Part shown: positions 9,609 through 19,536 of the stretch, one piece after another
Numbering within the stretch: the stretch's first letter is position 1
How the letters are laid out: each line of letters starts with the position of its first letter
Assembly (NCBI RefSeq): GCF_018777395.1
Contig: NZ_JAFJYC010000001.1
Span: 2,627,570 to 2,691,569, forward strand
Direction of reading: 5' to 3'
DNA: 64,000 nt
Source of the DNA: Candidatus Sodalis endolongispinus
Lineage (GTDB): Bacteria > Pseudomonadota > Gammaproteobacteria > Enterobacterales > Enterobacteriaceae
Position numbers and translations under genes: made by a program
The notes under the pieces: model-generated
Told to the model about the DNA's origin: nothing
What the model saw: the letters and a program-made list of their open reading frames with translations, nothing else
Database searches by the model: none

Positions 9609-10634
9609 CTATTTCCGTTTGGGATCCCGCAGCGAGTCGAGGGCGCCGTTACCTTCATCATCGGCGAGACGGTCTTTATCGACCAACAGCGGATCATCGT
9701 CCTCTGTTAATAAATGATCCTCAGCGCGCAACAGATGTCCGCCGGTCGCCGAATATGCCTCCTCACCGGTGCGCTTATCATCAATATGCTCAATGTCCAC
9801 TTCCTGTTAGCGCAGGATTTCGTTCACCCGCGCGACCCGATCGGAACCGTCGGTGCGCACCACCACACCCTCCACGATGCCGGCGGTTTTATTGATAACC
9901 GGCTCTTCACGGGTTTCGGTAACTTCGACGGTTTTATCCGAACAGTCAACCTCATCCAGATAGGCAGGTTCGTCCCTGGCGCGCCGGAAGATATCGGCAT
10001 GTTGCTCATGTAGCGCCACATCAGCCTGCACATCCTCCTCCTCCACATAGCGCCGCACGCGCGTTGCGCCTTCTTTGACGACGCGTTTGCCCACCTCCAG
10101 CTGATCTTCCGCCAGGCGCAAGACTTCCTCACGCGGCGCGTCATGGGGGTGCGCAGTACGGCGTAATGCATCCTCGTCTTCGCCATACGCCGGTGAGCCA
10201 TCGCGTGCAGCACCCGGCGCATCCGGCAATACCTCGCGGCTAACGGGCAACAGCGCCTCATCTTCATAGTCGGGAGCGGCAGCGCCGGCCTGCGGTACAT
10301 CCAGAGGGGATGACGTGCCATACTCTGCGCCATCGCGGCCATAGCCGGTGTCGGTACCGCCTGCATAGTCAGCACCGGCGCCAGCCGCGGCACCGCTCGC
10401 TTCCAGAATAGCGAGCGCCTGCGTATACAGTTGTGCATTGTCTTTATCGACGCCGGTACCGAACAGGGGCTGCCACAGGCTGGGATGACGAATTGCCTTC
10501 CCTTCCGATTGCAAGTTTTCGCCGGAGATAATGCTGACGTCGTGATTAGCAAAACCGGCCGCCTCAAGTTCCCGCCGGGCATCTTTCGCCTGCGGGAGGG
10601 TATCGAACAACGTTACGATTTTTTCGTGTGCCAT
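9609..10634 (-). pseudogene. DUF2382 (YsnF/AvaK) stress protein with in-frame stop
   Basis: The frame from 10634 codes an N-terminal general-stress-like domain (KIVTLFDTLPQAKDARRELE), an acidic Ala/Gly/Asp linker, and a DUF2382 domain (RLAEDQLEVGKRVVKEG). A TAA at 9807-9809 interrupts it, yet the same frame stays open to 9609 and continues the domain (QEVDIEHIDDKRTGEEAYSA). A nonsense mutation inside the last strand of the domain is the simplest reading. The truncated 275-residue product may still fold in part. A second DUF2382 gene lies 35 bp upstream. Confidence 0.8.
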
Positions 10635-10669
10635 AATTGCTACCTCGTTAAAGGGGTAAATTGTTACGC

Positions 10670-11104
10670 TTAATCATTATCCCGCTGTTTTTCCATGGTA
10701 ATATCCTGACTACGCAACGTCACACTCTCCTGATAAGGGACGGCGGTCGTCACTTTAAGAATGTGGATCTCTTCCCGGAAAACCAATGTGCGCACCACTT
10801 CAACATGCTCATCTACCACCGGAATAATCATGACGCCCTCTTCCTCGCGGATCGCGGGATGGTTTTCCAGCGGCGTCCCTTTTTCGACACGATGTATCTC
10901 GATGTTTTCCTGTTTCAGCCACGCCTCAATAGCTTCCTCACGCTCGGTCGTCCGGCGCGTTATCGTTACACGGCCCTGCACCACCTGCCGTTTCGCCACC
11001 GCCACCTGCTCTTGGGCTAATGACAGAGTCGACTGAGTGGTTCCCGACGCTTCCCCCTCTGTTTGCGCAGGCAGCGGCGAGTTATCCGCCGATTGATTGC
11101 TCAT
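10670..11104 (-). CDS. DUF2382 (YsnF/AvaK) domain protein
   Basis: This 144-residue protein has a short polar N-terminus and one DUF2382 domain (LAQEQVAVAKRQVVQG, then TRRTTEREEAIEAWL and VVDEHVEVVRTLVFREEIHI). Proteins of this family are linked to general stress and desiccation responses; no biochemical activity is established that I know of. It ends in MEKQRDND. It lies directly upstream of the broken DUF2382 gene, probably in one transcript. Two paralogues in tandem suggest a small stress operon, now half lost. Confidence 0.8.
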   Translation of the reverse strand: MSNQSADNSPLPAQTEGEASGTTQSTLSLAQEQVAVAKRQVVQGRVTITRRTTEREEAIEAWLKQENIEIHRVEKGTPLENHPAIREEEGVMIIPVVDEHVEVVRTLVFREEIHILKVTTAVPYQESVTLRSQDITMEKQRDND

Positions 11105-11793
11105 CGCTCGATTCTACCCCCTCGTCCTCACTGGCGCTATTTGATTAATAATGCTGATATTTTCTCTTATTAACCGGGTAAAATATCTGATTAATTATGA
11201 GTCAAATAATTATTTACTCATTTCAACAATAGCCCAAAAAAGGCGGGCTCGCCGGTGGGAAGTGAAATATGTTTATCCCTTATCCTTACCGCCTAACCGA
11301 AGCAGCGTTGGCAAAACACATTAGCGATAGAAACGTTTTTCTACTAAAAGACAGACCGACGATAATGACTGCGGGTATCTCATTACCGCATCAGCCTTTT
11401 TTGGCAACACCCAGCGTAGGGATGTTGCTCACGGCTATCTCTGGCTTAGGCGGGAGCACACCGGCACAACAGCAGCGGGTCCGTTGCTAGCGCACGCCCG
11501 TGGAAGGAGATCAAAAAGGAGATGCCGGATTTTTAGCGCTTGCTAGCGGCATCTGTGGAGTTGGTGCCTGGGCCGCCATACCTGCAGGTGTTCGGGGCGG
11601 GCTGGTGGACACAAATAGAGCCAGATACGCTGTTTTCCGATCAATTTCGCCGCCCGTCAGACCGAAAAGGCGTTTTATCCCCGCGAAGGGGGCCGACAGT
11701 CCGTGAGGAAACAACCGAAAAAACCGGGCCATTGCCCCCTTCACCAACACGGCGGCACGGGAGCTTGTGCGTCGTAAAAATCCGTTTCGGATG
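11105..11793. other. Region between DUF2382 gene and yaiW homologue
   Basis: No recognisable gene. Bases 11105-11270 are AT-rich and probably hold the promoter of the DUF2382 pair. A 73-codon plus-strand frame at 11269-11490 (MFIPYPYRLTEAALAKHISD...) has a plausible GAAGTG ribosome site but no family resemblance. The rest has only overlapping chance frames. Confidence 0.35.
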
Positions 11794-13050
11794 TCATCCG
11801 CCATGCTCGGCGACAGCACAACGCTGAAAACGGCTATCGACCCGTTTGGCGAACCAGGCGGTTGTCAATTCGCGGGTGATCTTCTGGCTTGCCAGTTTAA
11901 TGCCGGGCAGCCTCTCCCGCGGTAACCGTTTACCGCCGCGCTCCGCCAGAGCGAACACCTGCCGATAGAGGGCCGTTTGCGCAAAGCTTTCTCGCTCCCC
12001 CTGCTGAAGCATGCGGTGGACTGCCGTGTCGCTTAATCCCAGCGCTTGTTGCACCGAAAGCAGCGCCTGCTACGTCTCCCCGGGACTGTCTGAAGCGTAG
12101 TCGATCACACCGCCGTCGAGCGCCAGCGTTTTACCGGTAATGCGGCTAACCGCAGCTTGAAAAGCGGCGTTACGGCTGGCGTACCAGCCGGCATTGTAAT
12201 CGGCAAAACGGTAGAGCGGCTGGGAATAGCCGGCCGGATAGCCAAGCAAATGCGCGACGCCAAAATAAATCCCCCCGCGGCGGGTGAACACCTCCTGACG
12301 CGGCGTCCCCGACATGGGGTAATGGCTGGCGTGGGCCTGGGCAAAGGCGATGCTGACCTGCATGGGGCCCGCAGTATGAACCGGGTTCAGGTTACCGAAC
12401 AATTGCTGTCCCATCGGCACCCCGTCGATAAAATCATCAAACAGATCGCTGAGATCTTTCTCGCTGCGTACCTTATCCAGTCGTTCGCTGTAGCGACGAC
12501 CGTCGGAGGAGGGAAGCAATAATGCAGCGTGGGCCACAAACGCCGGGATATGCCGTGCCTTGGCGCGGCGGTCGATCTCGCGCCTGGCGATATTTGCCAA
12601 ATCAGGTACGGTGGGGTCGGCGTTAAAATTGGACTCCTGGCCGATAACGGCCAGGACGGAACAGATATTTTCCGTGCTGGCGGGGATCGACTGCGACGAC
12701 AGCGCGGTGGCGATATCGGCGGCCCAACCCGGCCTGTCGCGTGCGCTGGCGGGTAACAGGCGCAGGACTTGTGCCCGCACCGCCTCCGGTTTGGCGCTGC
12801 CGGCTTGCTTACCCTGCTGGCTGCCGCAGCCGGCAAGGCCCAGCATTAAGGTTAACATCACAAGCGCCTTAATTCCCCGCCTGCGTGCGAGGTGAATGAC
12901 GGGATTGAGCCTGATGTCGTGCTGCCATGTGCGGGCGCCGACGGAGTGAGGCAGTGGGCGAGCCGTAGATAACTTAAACCATCCAATGATGCGCAAAAAG
13001 TGATACCTATTGTCCTTACTGTTGATGCTAACCCCCTTTGTTCGCCCCAA
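11794..13050 (-). pseudogene. yaiW: YaiW-like DUF1615 lipoprotein with in-frame amber
   Basis: A lipobox (LGLAGC) lies near codon 75 of the longest frame; the true start is unclear, because no ATG or GTG gives a normal basic n-region. The protein then follows E. coli YaiW, an outer-membrane-linked lipoprotein involved in peptide (Bac7) sensitivity: AVIGQESNFNADP, FIDGVPMGQQLFGNLNPV, FADYNAGWYASRNAAFQAA. A TAG at 12070-12072 stops it after DSPGET, but the same frame continues to 11794 with the rest of the family (QALGLSDTAVHRML, LPGIKLASQKITRELTTAWF). So it is one gene with one nonsense codon. Confidence 0.85.
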
Positions 13051-13352
13051 GGCAGTTGACGGGGTGCGCTGTCCGCAGAGCCCCGGGCCGCCGGCCGGCG
13101 ATAGTTGCCCGGAAACGTTGCGTCCTGCGCCGAAAGCAGTATAGTATTTTCGGCCAACAATGGCGCGTCGGCCACGGCGTACCGTCCGACAGGCCAGTCT
13201 TGATGTTCAGCCGGTAACGCCATAGCGCTGCGGGACCGGCAGCTTGGCCCTGATACATTACGAGGGACCAGGGCGCAGGGCTAAGCGGCGAACGCGCCAA
13301 CGCCTGCCGAATTGTGGCAGCAAGAGACAGTTCAACCTGGAGTGCAATCGTA
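13051..13352. other. Intergenic region
   Basis: No gene is seen between the diverging yaiW homologue and yhbP. Open frames here are short and overlap on both strands. Confidence 0.35.
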
Positions 13353-13784
13353 ATGGATGATCAGCTGGCGGCCATTTGCCGCAAACAGCACGTTCTGACG
13401 CTGTGCGCCGGCAACATGGATGATCTCTGGTGCGCCAATTGCTTTTATGTGTTCCACGCGCCGGCGATGGCGCTATGGTTGTTGACCTCTAACCAAACTC
13501 GCCACGGCGAATTGATGCGCCAAAATGCGCGGGTAGCGGGAACTATTGCGCGACAACAGAAAACGGTAGCACTGATAAAAGGCGTACAGTACCGCGGCAT
13601 TATTACCTGTCTGGAAGGCGAGGCCGAACGGCAGGCGCGTGGTTGCTACTATCATCGCTTCCCGCTGGCCAAAGCGATTTCCTCCCCCTCCCCGCTCTGG
13701 CAATTGAATCTGCTGGAGGTAAAAATGACCGACAACACGCTGGGTTTTGGCAAAAAATTACGCTGGCAGCGGGAGATGCCCTGA
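13353..13784 (+). CDS. yhbP: YhbP-like UPF0306 protein
   Basis: This 143-residue protein has the length of the UPF0306 family, which has a split-barrel flavin-binding-like fold and no proven function. Family hallmarks: [35 protein letters not shown] and [16 protein letters not shown] 13353 is chosen because homologues start near [14 protein letters not shown]; a longer upstream extension has no family support. The gene stands alone and its frame is intact. Confidence 0.88.
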   Translation: MDDQLAAICRKQHVLTLCAGNMDDLWCANCFYVFHAPAMALWLLTSNQTRHGELMRQNARVAGTIARQQKTVALIKGVQYRGIITCLEGEAERQARGCYYHRFPLAKAISSPSPLWQLNLLEVKMTDNTLGFGKKLRWQREMP

Positions 13785-13939
13785 GTCAACATTCCCTTTA
13801 CGGCCCGTAGGCTGCCGCACCAGGCTACTTTAACTCCCGCCGCCTGTGCTAACGCGTCGTGTTACAGCACTGTTGCAATGCCCGGGAAAACAGTAACTCG
13901 TCTGCGCTGCCGGTTTGTGTCGCCGTCCAGAGGCAATAA

Positions 13940-14694
13940 TTAACGCGTAGAGTTTTTGCGGCAGTTGCGATAGGCGATCGCTTGAGAGTCGCGCCTGCGC
14001 CCGTCGGGGATAAAACGCCTTCCTGTGCCCACATCATCGATAATCTTCGCCATCGTATTGGCATCGTCCAGCAACAGGTTGGCCCTAAGCAAATTATCCT
14101 GCCACACCTGCTTGATAAATACCGCTTTACTCATAACCTTAGCGGCATTATTCCTCCGTTGCCGCACCGCCTTGTCCGGCTCAGCGTGCTCCGGGTCAGG
14201 GTTAAGCAACGCCCGCCGGTAACGATTGATAAAATGACTATCCGCGCTGTAATAAACCAATTTCGGATCGCGGATGTCCTCCCTGTCTTCATAGACGTTA
14301 ACGCATTCGCTTAGCTGTCCGTTATCGGCCCCCACGGGCGCATGCAAATAGTTTACGCTGGCGAGGCGTTGTGAAGCTTCATGTAACAAATGCATTCTGT
14401 GCAGGATAGGAATATCGTCATCAAAGCTATCAGCCAAAATAAAAAGTCGCCGGTTTTTATCGTTGCGTAAGGTAAGCCCCATGAGGGAATGTTTGTCTTT
14501 GTTGCGAGCGCGACAGACTTTGTGTGAAACAAACAGTACTTTTTCGGCCAGCGGTGTGGCCGTGAATTCCTCGTCAATACGTTCGGTGTAATAACGCAGC
14601 CAGCGCGCCGCAAACTGGATATTCGTATCCTCTGCAAAGGTCAATCCCAGAACATCGAGGAGATAGTGATAAATAGGGCTGGTATGGGGAAGAA
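13940..14694 (-). pseudogene. Unknown protein, 5' end cut by IS copy 1
   Basis: The frame is open up to the IS end at 14694 (HTSPIYHYLLDVLGLTFAEDTN...), so the N-terminus was removed when the IS arrived or by a later deletion. The remaining ~250 residues are hydrophilic and basic at the end (IAYRNCRKNSTR). No family is recognised and no catalytic motif is obvious. Its shape could suit the C-terminal part of a large secreted protein, but this is only an impression. Confidence 0.5.
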
Positions 14695-14758
14695 TGATTT
14701 ATCCCCCTGAAACACCAGACAGTAGCTGTATCTCCAGATAAGAGATAGGCTTGAATAT

Positions 14759-15145
14759 ATGTCTAACACTAACGCCAATTTTGATATGACCGGGATCCTG
14801 TTAGGTCAAGAAGTCCGTAAACGTAAAACTCCTCAGGAAAAAATGGCCATTATTCAGCAGAGGATGGAGCCCGGCATGAATGTCTCCCATCTCGCACGAC
14901 TGCACGGTATCCAGCCCAGCCTGCTGTTTAAGTGGAAAAAGCAATATCAGGAAGGCAGCCTCACCGCCGGGGAGGACGTTGTTCCTGCCTCTGAGCTTGC
15001 AGCTGCATTGAAGCAGGTCCGGGAGCTCCAGCGCCTTCTGGGTAAGAAGACGATGGAGATTGAGATCCTAAAAGAAGCCGTGGAGTACGGCCAGTCACGA
15101 AAATGGATAGCGCACACGCCCTTGTTGCCAAAGGCCGGGGAATAG
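14759..15145 (+). CDS. IS2-group OrfA
   Basis: This 128-residue helix-turn-helix protein resembles IS2 Ins[41 protein letters not shown], then a leucine-rich coiled coil ([20 protein letters not shown]). In IS2-type elements it binds the ends and is fused to OrfB by -1 frameshifting. A CTAAAAG heptamer near 15070 lies in the overlap and is a candidate slip site. Confidence 0.9.
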   Translation: MSNTNANFDMTGILLGQEVRKRKTPQEKMAIIQQRMEPGMNVSHLARLHGIQPSLLFKWKKQYQEGSLTAGEDVVPASELAAALKQVRELQRLLGKKTMEIEILKEAVEYGQSRKWIAHTPLLPKAGE

Positions 15146-15978
15146 CACAGGTCAGCCGCGCCATGAGCGGGTCGCGTGCGCCGCTGTCACTGCGGATTAA
15201 GCGTTCTGCCGACTGGCAGGACAGGCGCTGTAACCGGCGTAATGACGAAGCAGACGCTGAAATACTGTCGGACATCCTCGACATCATCATCGATATGCCC
15301 AGCTACGGCTATCGGCGGGTGTGGGGAATCCTGCGTAAACAACGTCGCGCAGAGGGACTGCCGCCGGTAAATGCGAAACGACTTTACAGGATCATGTGTG
15401 AGCATAACCTGATGTTATTACATGGAAAACCAGAGCGGCCGAAGCGTGAGCATAAGGGCAGGATCGCGGTGGCAGAAAGCGATATGCGCTGGTGTTCAGA
15501 TGGCTTCGAGTTCGGCTGCGACAACGGTGAAAAACTACGGGTCACCTTCGCACTGGACTGCTGCGACAGAGAGGCCATAGACTGGGCTGCGAGCACTGTA
15601 GGCTACGACAGTTCGACCGTGCAGGATGTGATGCTGAGGTCGGTAGAAAAGCGCTTCGGCGACAGGTTACCCGATACAGCGGTGCAGTGGTTGACGGACA
15701 ACGGTTCAGCGTATACCGCGCATGAAACGCAGAGGTTCGCCAGAGAACTGGATCTGGAGCCCTGCACAACAGCGGTGAGCAGCCCGCAGAGAATGGCCGA
15801 ACGGTTCGTGAAGACGATGAAGGAAGACTATATCGAGTTCATGCCAAAACCGGATGCGAGAACAGCCCTGCGAAACCTTGCAGCAGCTTTCACGCATTAC
15901 AATGAAAACCATCCGCACAGCGCGCTGGGATATCATTCTCCGAGAGAATACCGGCGGCAGCGTGCTTCGTTAACTTAA
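15103..15978 (+). CDS. IS2-group OrfB (DDE transposase) with small deletion
   Basis: This 291-residue DDE integrase-fold transposase is similar to InsD. Visible blocks are [20 protein letters not shown] and the LTDNGSAY motif with its catalytic aspartate. The third block reads [11 protein letters not shown]; copy 3 reads [13 protein letters not shown], so two residues are missing just before the region of the catalytic glutamate. The frame is in -1 register to OrfA. It lacks the TGA stop found in copies 2 and 3. Activity is doubtful. Confidence 0.85.
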   Translation: MDSAHALVAKGRGIAQVSRAMSGSRAPLSLRIKRSADWQDRRCNRRNDEADAEILSDILDIIIDMPSYGYRRVWGILRKQRRAEGLPPVNAKRLYRIMCEHNLMLLHGKPERPKREHKGRIAVAESDMRWCSDGFEFGCDNGEKLRVTFALDCCDREAIDWAASTVGYDSSTVQDVMLRSVEKRFGDRLPDTAVQWLTDNGSAYTAHETQRFARELDLEPCTTAVSSPQRMAERFVKTMKEDYIEFMPKPDARTALRNLAAAFTHYNENHPHSALGYHSPREYRRQRASLT

Positions 15979-16015
15979 GATACAAAAGCTGTACGGAGAT
16001 GGCGGGGCAAGATCA

Positions 16016-16359
16016 ATGACTGCGTCATGGGCACCCTTGACATTATCCCGATAAGCGCCCCCCTAGGCGTTTTTATTTTTTTGCTGATGCGTTTTTGTGG
16101 CTTTAATGAGCAAGGGTAAAGAGTCTGCCATAAGCAGAAACGTGCCTTTGACCTCGATGAAAGGCGGGCGATGCCAGAATATGCCTCAGGAGAGTTAGCG
16201 CTTTCGGTAATTCCTCATTCAGCCCATCCGTGGTTACCCTAGCGATGCGGCTGAAACCGCCTAATGCATACAATCTATTAAAGCGTCATTAGTGAGAGAA
16301 GGTTGCGTCGCCGCCGTGGTCGGGCATGTCACCCGGTCACGGCGACGACGGCGGGGGGT
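16016..16359. other. Intergenic region after IS copy 1
   Basis: No gene. A GC-rich hairpin followed by TTTTTATTTTTTT at about 16045-16082 looks like a plus-strand terminator left from a gene lost at the IS junction. Confidence 0.35.
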
Positions 16360-17238
16360 TTACTTCATGCTGCCGGCAAGTGTGGTGACATTATGGCGAA
16401 ACGCCGCTTCATACGTGGCGGCAGGGCCGCCCGCGGCCGACAAGGCTTCCGGGTACAGCTCGCCTCCGGGTTTGGCGCCGCTGGCGCTGGCAATCTGTTT
16501 CACCAATCGCGGATCGGTCTGGTTCTCGATGAAATAGGTGGCGATATGCTCCTGTTTAATCTGGTCGATCAATCCCGCCACATCGCTGGCGCTGGCCTCG
16601 GCTTCGGTGGAAAACCCAACTGGCGAAAGGAACTGCACGCCATATTCCGCGCCGAAATAACCGAAAGCATCATGACTGGTTAACACTTTACGTTTCGCCT
16701 GTGGGATGGCAGCGAATTCCGCCTTGGCCCATGCGTCAAGCTTTTCCAATTTCTGAATGTAGGCTTCGCCGTGCTGACGGAAATAGTCTGCATCCTGCGG
16801 GTCGGCCGCTATTAGCGCGTTCATGACGTTGCGGGCATACAAGGCGCCATTGCGCGCGCTGTTCCAGGCATGGGGATCGGTCACGGTTTTGCCATCTTCT
16901 TCCATTTGACGGGGATTAACCCCCGTGGACGCGGTGACAACCTTACCCCGATAGCCAGAGGCGGTCACCAGACGATCGATCCAGCCTTCCAGCCCCAACC
17001 CGCTGACAAACACCACGTCCGCTTTCGCCAGCGACTGGCTGTCCTTCGGCGCCGGTTCGAAGGCATGGGGATCGCCATCCGTCCCGACTAGCTCAGTGAC
17101 CTTGACATGATCGCCACCAACCTGTCTGACGATATCCGCCAGCACAGAAAAGCTGGCCACCGCGTCTACCGTCTTTGCCAGCGCCGCCGGGCTGACTATG
17201 ATCAAAGCCATCGCAAATAACAGCGTAAAACGTTTCAT
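16360..17238 (-). CDS. Zinc ABC transporter, periplasmic binding protein (ZnuA-like)
   Basis: This 292-residue cluster A-I binding protein has a signal peptide ending at AALAKTVDAVAS. Metal ligands expected in this family are visible: His in GDPHAFEPAPKD, His in DPHAWNSARN, a His in TSHDAFGYFG, and an acidic residue near the C-terminus. It lacks the long His/Asp-rich loop of classical ZnuA. It is the last gene of a Zur-box operon, and its start overlaps the permease stop by 4 bp. Family membership alone allows zinc or manganese; the Zur box argues for zinc. Confidence 0.88.
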   Translation of the reverse strand: MKRFTLLFAMALIIVSPAALAKTVDAVASFSVLADIVRQVGGDHVKVTELVGTDGDPHAFEPAPKDSQSLAKADVVFVSGLGLEGWIDRLVTASGYRGKVVTASTGVNPRQMEEDGKTVTDPHAWNSARNGALYARNVMNALIAADPQDADYFRQHGEAYIQKLEKLDAWAKAEFAAIPQAKRKVLTSHDAFGYFGAEYGVQFLSPVGFSTEAEASASDVAGLIDQIKQEHIATYFIENQTDPRLVKQIASASGAKPGGELYPEALSAAGGPAATYEAAFRHNVTTLAGSMK

Positions 17239-18116
17239 ATCTTCTCCTTGCTAACTACGACGCCACGCCGACGCAGCAGCAGTACGATACCACCGCGCGG
17301 CTCTAATAATACCGAGAGGAAAAACACCAGACTGGCCGATAACACGATAGTCGGACCGGCCGGCAGTGAAGCGTAAAATGACCACAGAAGCCCGCTCCAT
17401 GAACAGAACACGCCGATAGCGGTCGCCAACGCCAGCATCTTGGGCAGGCTGGTCGTCCAGCAGCGCGCGGCCACAGGCGGCAGCATCATCAACCCGACTG
17501 ACATCAGAGTGCCCAGAATCTGAAAGCCCGCCACCAGATTCAGCACCACCAGCGCCAAAAACAGCGCCTGAATCAAACGCGGAAAACCAGTGGGATTGAC
17601 TCGTAAAAAGGCGGCGTCAAACGCTTCGATAACTAGAGCGCGATACATCAGCGCCAAGCTGAGGAAAGTGATGCTGGCGATCGCGCCAACAAAACGAATG
17701 GCATCGGCATCCACCGCCAAAATAGATCCGAAGAGTAAATGCAATAAATCGACGCTGGATCCACGCAGCGATACCAGCGTCACCCCCAACGCCAGCGATC
17801 CCAGATAAAAACCGGCGAAACTGGCGTCTTCTTTAAGCGGCGTCATCGAGCTGACCCAGCCGGACAGAACCGCCACCACCAATCCGGCGATAAAGCCGCC
17901 CACCCCCATGGCGATAAGCGACATGCCGGACAGCAGATAACCGAGGGCGACGCCCGGCAATATGGCATGAGATAATGCATCCCCTACCAGGCTCATGCGG
18001 CGCAGCAATAAAAAACCACCCAGCGGGGTCGTGCTCAGGGCCAGGGCGAAACAGGCGACCAACGCGCGACGCATAAAGCCGTAATTGATAAAAGGCTCAA
18101 ACAATAAATGCAACAT
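17235..18116 (-). CDS. Zinc ABC transporter permease (ZnuB-like)
   Basis: This 293-residue ABC-3 family permease has about eight membrane segments. The start at ATG 18116 (MLHLLFEPFINYGFMRRALV) fits the family; the open frame extends upstream into the ATPase gene but that part is not homologous. Characteristic segments are RRMSLVGDALSHAILPGVALGY, in shorter form LVGDALSHAILPG, and GTLMSVGLMMLPP. It is two bases from the ATPase stop and overlaps the binding-protein start. The frame is intact. Confidence 0.9.
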   Translation of the reverse strand: MLHLLFEPFINYGFMRRALVACFALALSTTPLGGFLLLRRMSLVGDALSHAILPGVALGYLLSGMSLIAMGVGGFIAGLVVAVLSGWVSSMTPLKEDASFAGFYLGSLALGVTLVSLRGSSVDLLHLLFGSILAVDADAIRFVGAIASITFLSLALMYRALVIEAFDAAFLRVNPTGFPRLIQALFLALVVLNLVAGFQILGTLMSVGLMMLPPVAARCWTTSLPKMLALATAIGVFCSWSGLLWSFYASLPAGPTIVLSASLVFFLSVLLEPRGGIVLLLRRRGVVVSKEKI

Positions 18117-18118
18117 TT

Positions 18119-18826
18119 TCAGACACTTTGCAGGTGTTGGGGACGCATCGGGGCCGGCGAATCCGGCCATGGCGCCAGCACCCGCGACGAAGGGCCCCAC
18201 GCGGGCTGTTCCGATGAGAGCCACAGCGTCTGAGGAAAATACCGCGCCACCAGCTGATTGTCATGCAGTACCACGATAATCGTGTGTCCCTGGCGGTGCA
18301 GTTGTTCAATGACCGTCATCAACAGGCCGCAGGTAGGTTTATCGATCCCGCTGAAAGGCTCATCCAGCAGGATCAGCGGCGCTTCCTGCACCAGCAAACG
18401 GGCAAACAGCATGCGTTGGAACTGGCCGCCGGACAGCGTGCTGATGGCGCGCTGGGCCAATACCTCCAGGCTGACGCGTGTCAGCGCCTGCCAGATAGCC
18501 GCCTGGCCGGCTCGGTTGATGCGGCGCAACAGGCCACCGGCCGGCCAGCAGCCCATCGCCACGACATCAAACACCGTCAAGGGGAACTGGCGATCCATTT
18601 CCGCCTGCTGGGGTAAATAGCCCATGCGTGGCCGGCCGGCGGGGCCAAACGATAACGTTCCCTGCACCGGCGGCAGCAGGCCGACCAACGTTTTCAGCAG
18701 AGTGGATTTACCGGAACCGTTGGCCCCCACAATGGCGGTCATACTGCCGCTATCGAAGCGGCCGTCCAGGGCTACGCCTACGCCCTGCCCTTGATATCCC
18801 GTTACCAAATTTTGCAACGTTATCAT
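18119..18826 (-). CDS. Zinc ABC transporter ATPase (ZnuC-like)
   Basis: This 235-residue ATPase starts at ATG 18826 (MITLQNLVTGYQG). Walker A GANGSGKST, the signature LSGGQFQRM, Walker B LILLDEPFSGID and the switch histidine in VLHDN are all present. Its ATG overlaps the TGA of the preceding 46-codon gene, so translation is coupled. With the permease and binding protein it forms a complete importer. Confidence 0.92.
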   Translation of the reverse strand: MITLQNLVTGYQGQGVGVALDGRFDSGSMTAIVGANGSGKSTLLKTLVGLLPPVQGTLSFGPAGRPRMGYLPQQAEMDRQFPLTVFDVVAMGCWPAGGLLRRINRAGQAAIWQALTRVSLEVLAQRAISTLSGGQFQRMLFARLLVQEAPLILLDEPFSGIDKPTCGLLMTVIEQLHRQGHTIIVVLHDNQLVARYFPQTLWLSSEQPAWGPSSRVLAPWPDSPAPMRPQHLQSV

Positions 18827-18963
18827 GGCAGCATCGTCGACCAGGAGATGGCACCCCACAGCATCGCAAGAATCGCCAGCGCCATTAGCATCCGCGTCAG
18901 CCCCGAGGCAATAAGCCACTTCCGCCCCATCGTCAGGCGCCGAGAAGAACAATCAAAGGACAT
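18823..18963 (-). CDS. 46-residue membrane protein heading the zinc operon
   Basis: A short N-terminus (MSFDCSSRRLTMGRKWLIAS) is followed by one hydrophobic helix (MLMALAILAMLWGAISW). It sits between the Zur box and the ATPase gene, and its TGA overlaps the ATPase ATG. I do not recognise a family. The position suggests a small accessory or regulatory subunit of the importer, or simply a coupled leader peptide. The ribosome site is weak (no clear AGGAG); an internal ATG at codon 12 is an alternative start. Confidence 0.6.
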   Translation of the reverse strand: MSFDCSSRRLTMGRKWLIASGLTRMLMALAILAMLWGAISWSTMLP

Positions 18964-18983
18964 GATGTTACCCGAGAAAGTAA

Positions 18984-19000
18984 ATGTTATAATATAACAT
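18984..19000 (-). promoter_or_regulatory. Zur box
   Basis: ATGTTATAATATAACAT is a near-perfect palindrome and matches the enterobacterial Zur operator core (TGTTATANTATAACA) as I recall it. It lies 20 bp before the 46-codon gene, so it probably covers the operon promoter. Zinc-replete Zur would repress the importer. Confidence 0.85.
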
Positions 19001-19536
19001 ATCACAACCGCCGAATTGCCGGCAATGGTTTCTGTGCCTCTGAAGGATTTTGTTTCTAAACATATATGCAGCAGGCAGGCGCAGCGGCCGGGCCGCTGCC
19101 GCTGTCTGAAGTTGAGACAAATTTCGCCGGCAAGCACGGGGCACTCACCGGCTTCATTGCCGACAGTGCGGCATAACGGCGGGCGCGACAGCACCAAGCC
19201 ACGGCGATATTTTCGCTTGACGATGACGCCGTACCGCAGTATTAGCGATGAACAACGGCGAACATGCGTTTAAAATGCGCGTATGACGGCTAAAATATGA
19301 TTTCTCTCGCAACGGTATCTTATGCCGCCACGGTGGAGACTTGCACTAGCACACCAGGGTCTTTTGCCGTGAACCCCGCCCCGAGGGGGACGAACATGGC
19401 CGCGAAATTCTCTGGCGCTATTATCGCAGGCTTTCAGCGCTCAATTTCTGAAACATTTATTCTCTACCGCCCGCGGGTGATATTCAGTAACACTTTCACC
19501 TGCTTCAACAACCGCTGATTTTCCTAAGAGAGCGTT
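19001..19536. other. Intergenic region between zinc operon and PBP gene
   Basis: No recognisable gene; the open frames present are short and GC-driven. The last 100 bp is AT-richer and should hold the promoter of the PBP gene, with AAGAGAGCG as its likely ribosome site. Confidence 0.35.

Larger units (their letters stand above)
14695..16015 (+). mobile_element. IS3-family, IS2-group insertion sequence, copy 1
   Basis: The element is 1321 bp. Ends TGATTTATCCCC and GGGGCAAGATCA form imperfect inverted repeats and match the other two copies in the window. It codes OrfA and OrfB in overlapping frames, as IS2 does. It is 6 bp shorter than copy 3 because of an in-frame deletion in OrfB. No target duplication is visible: the flanks are AAGAA and ATGAC. 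That suggests the flanks were rearranged after insertion. Confidence 0.93.

Noticed and set aside
11269..11490. 73-codon plus-strand frame
   Set aside because: No family match and no supporting neighbour; kept only as a remark in the intergenic entry.
13940..14694. Secreted toxin C-terminus
   Set aside because: No motif or family was recognised, so only 'unknown' is claimed.
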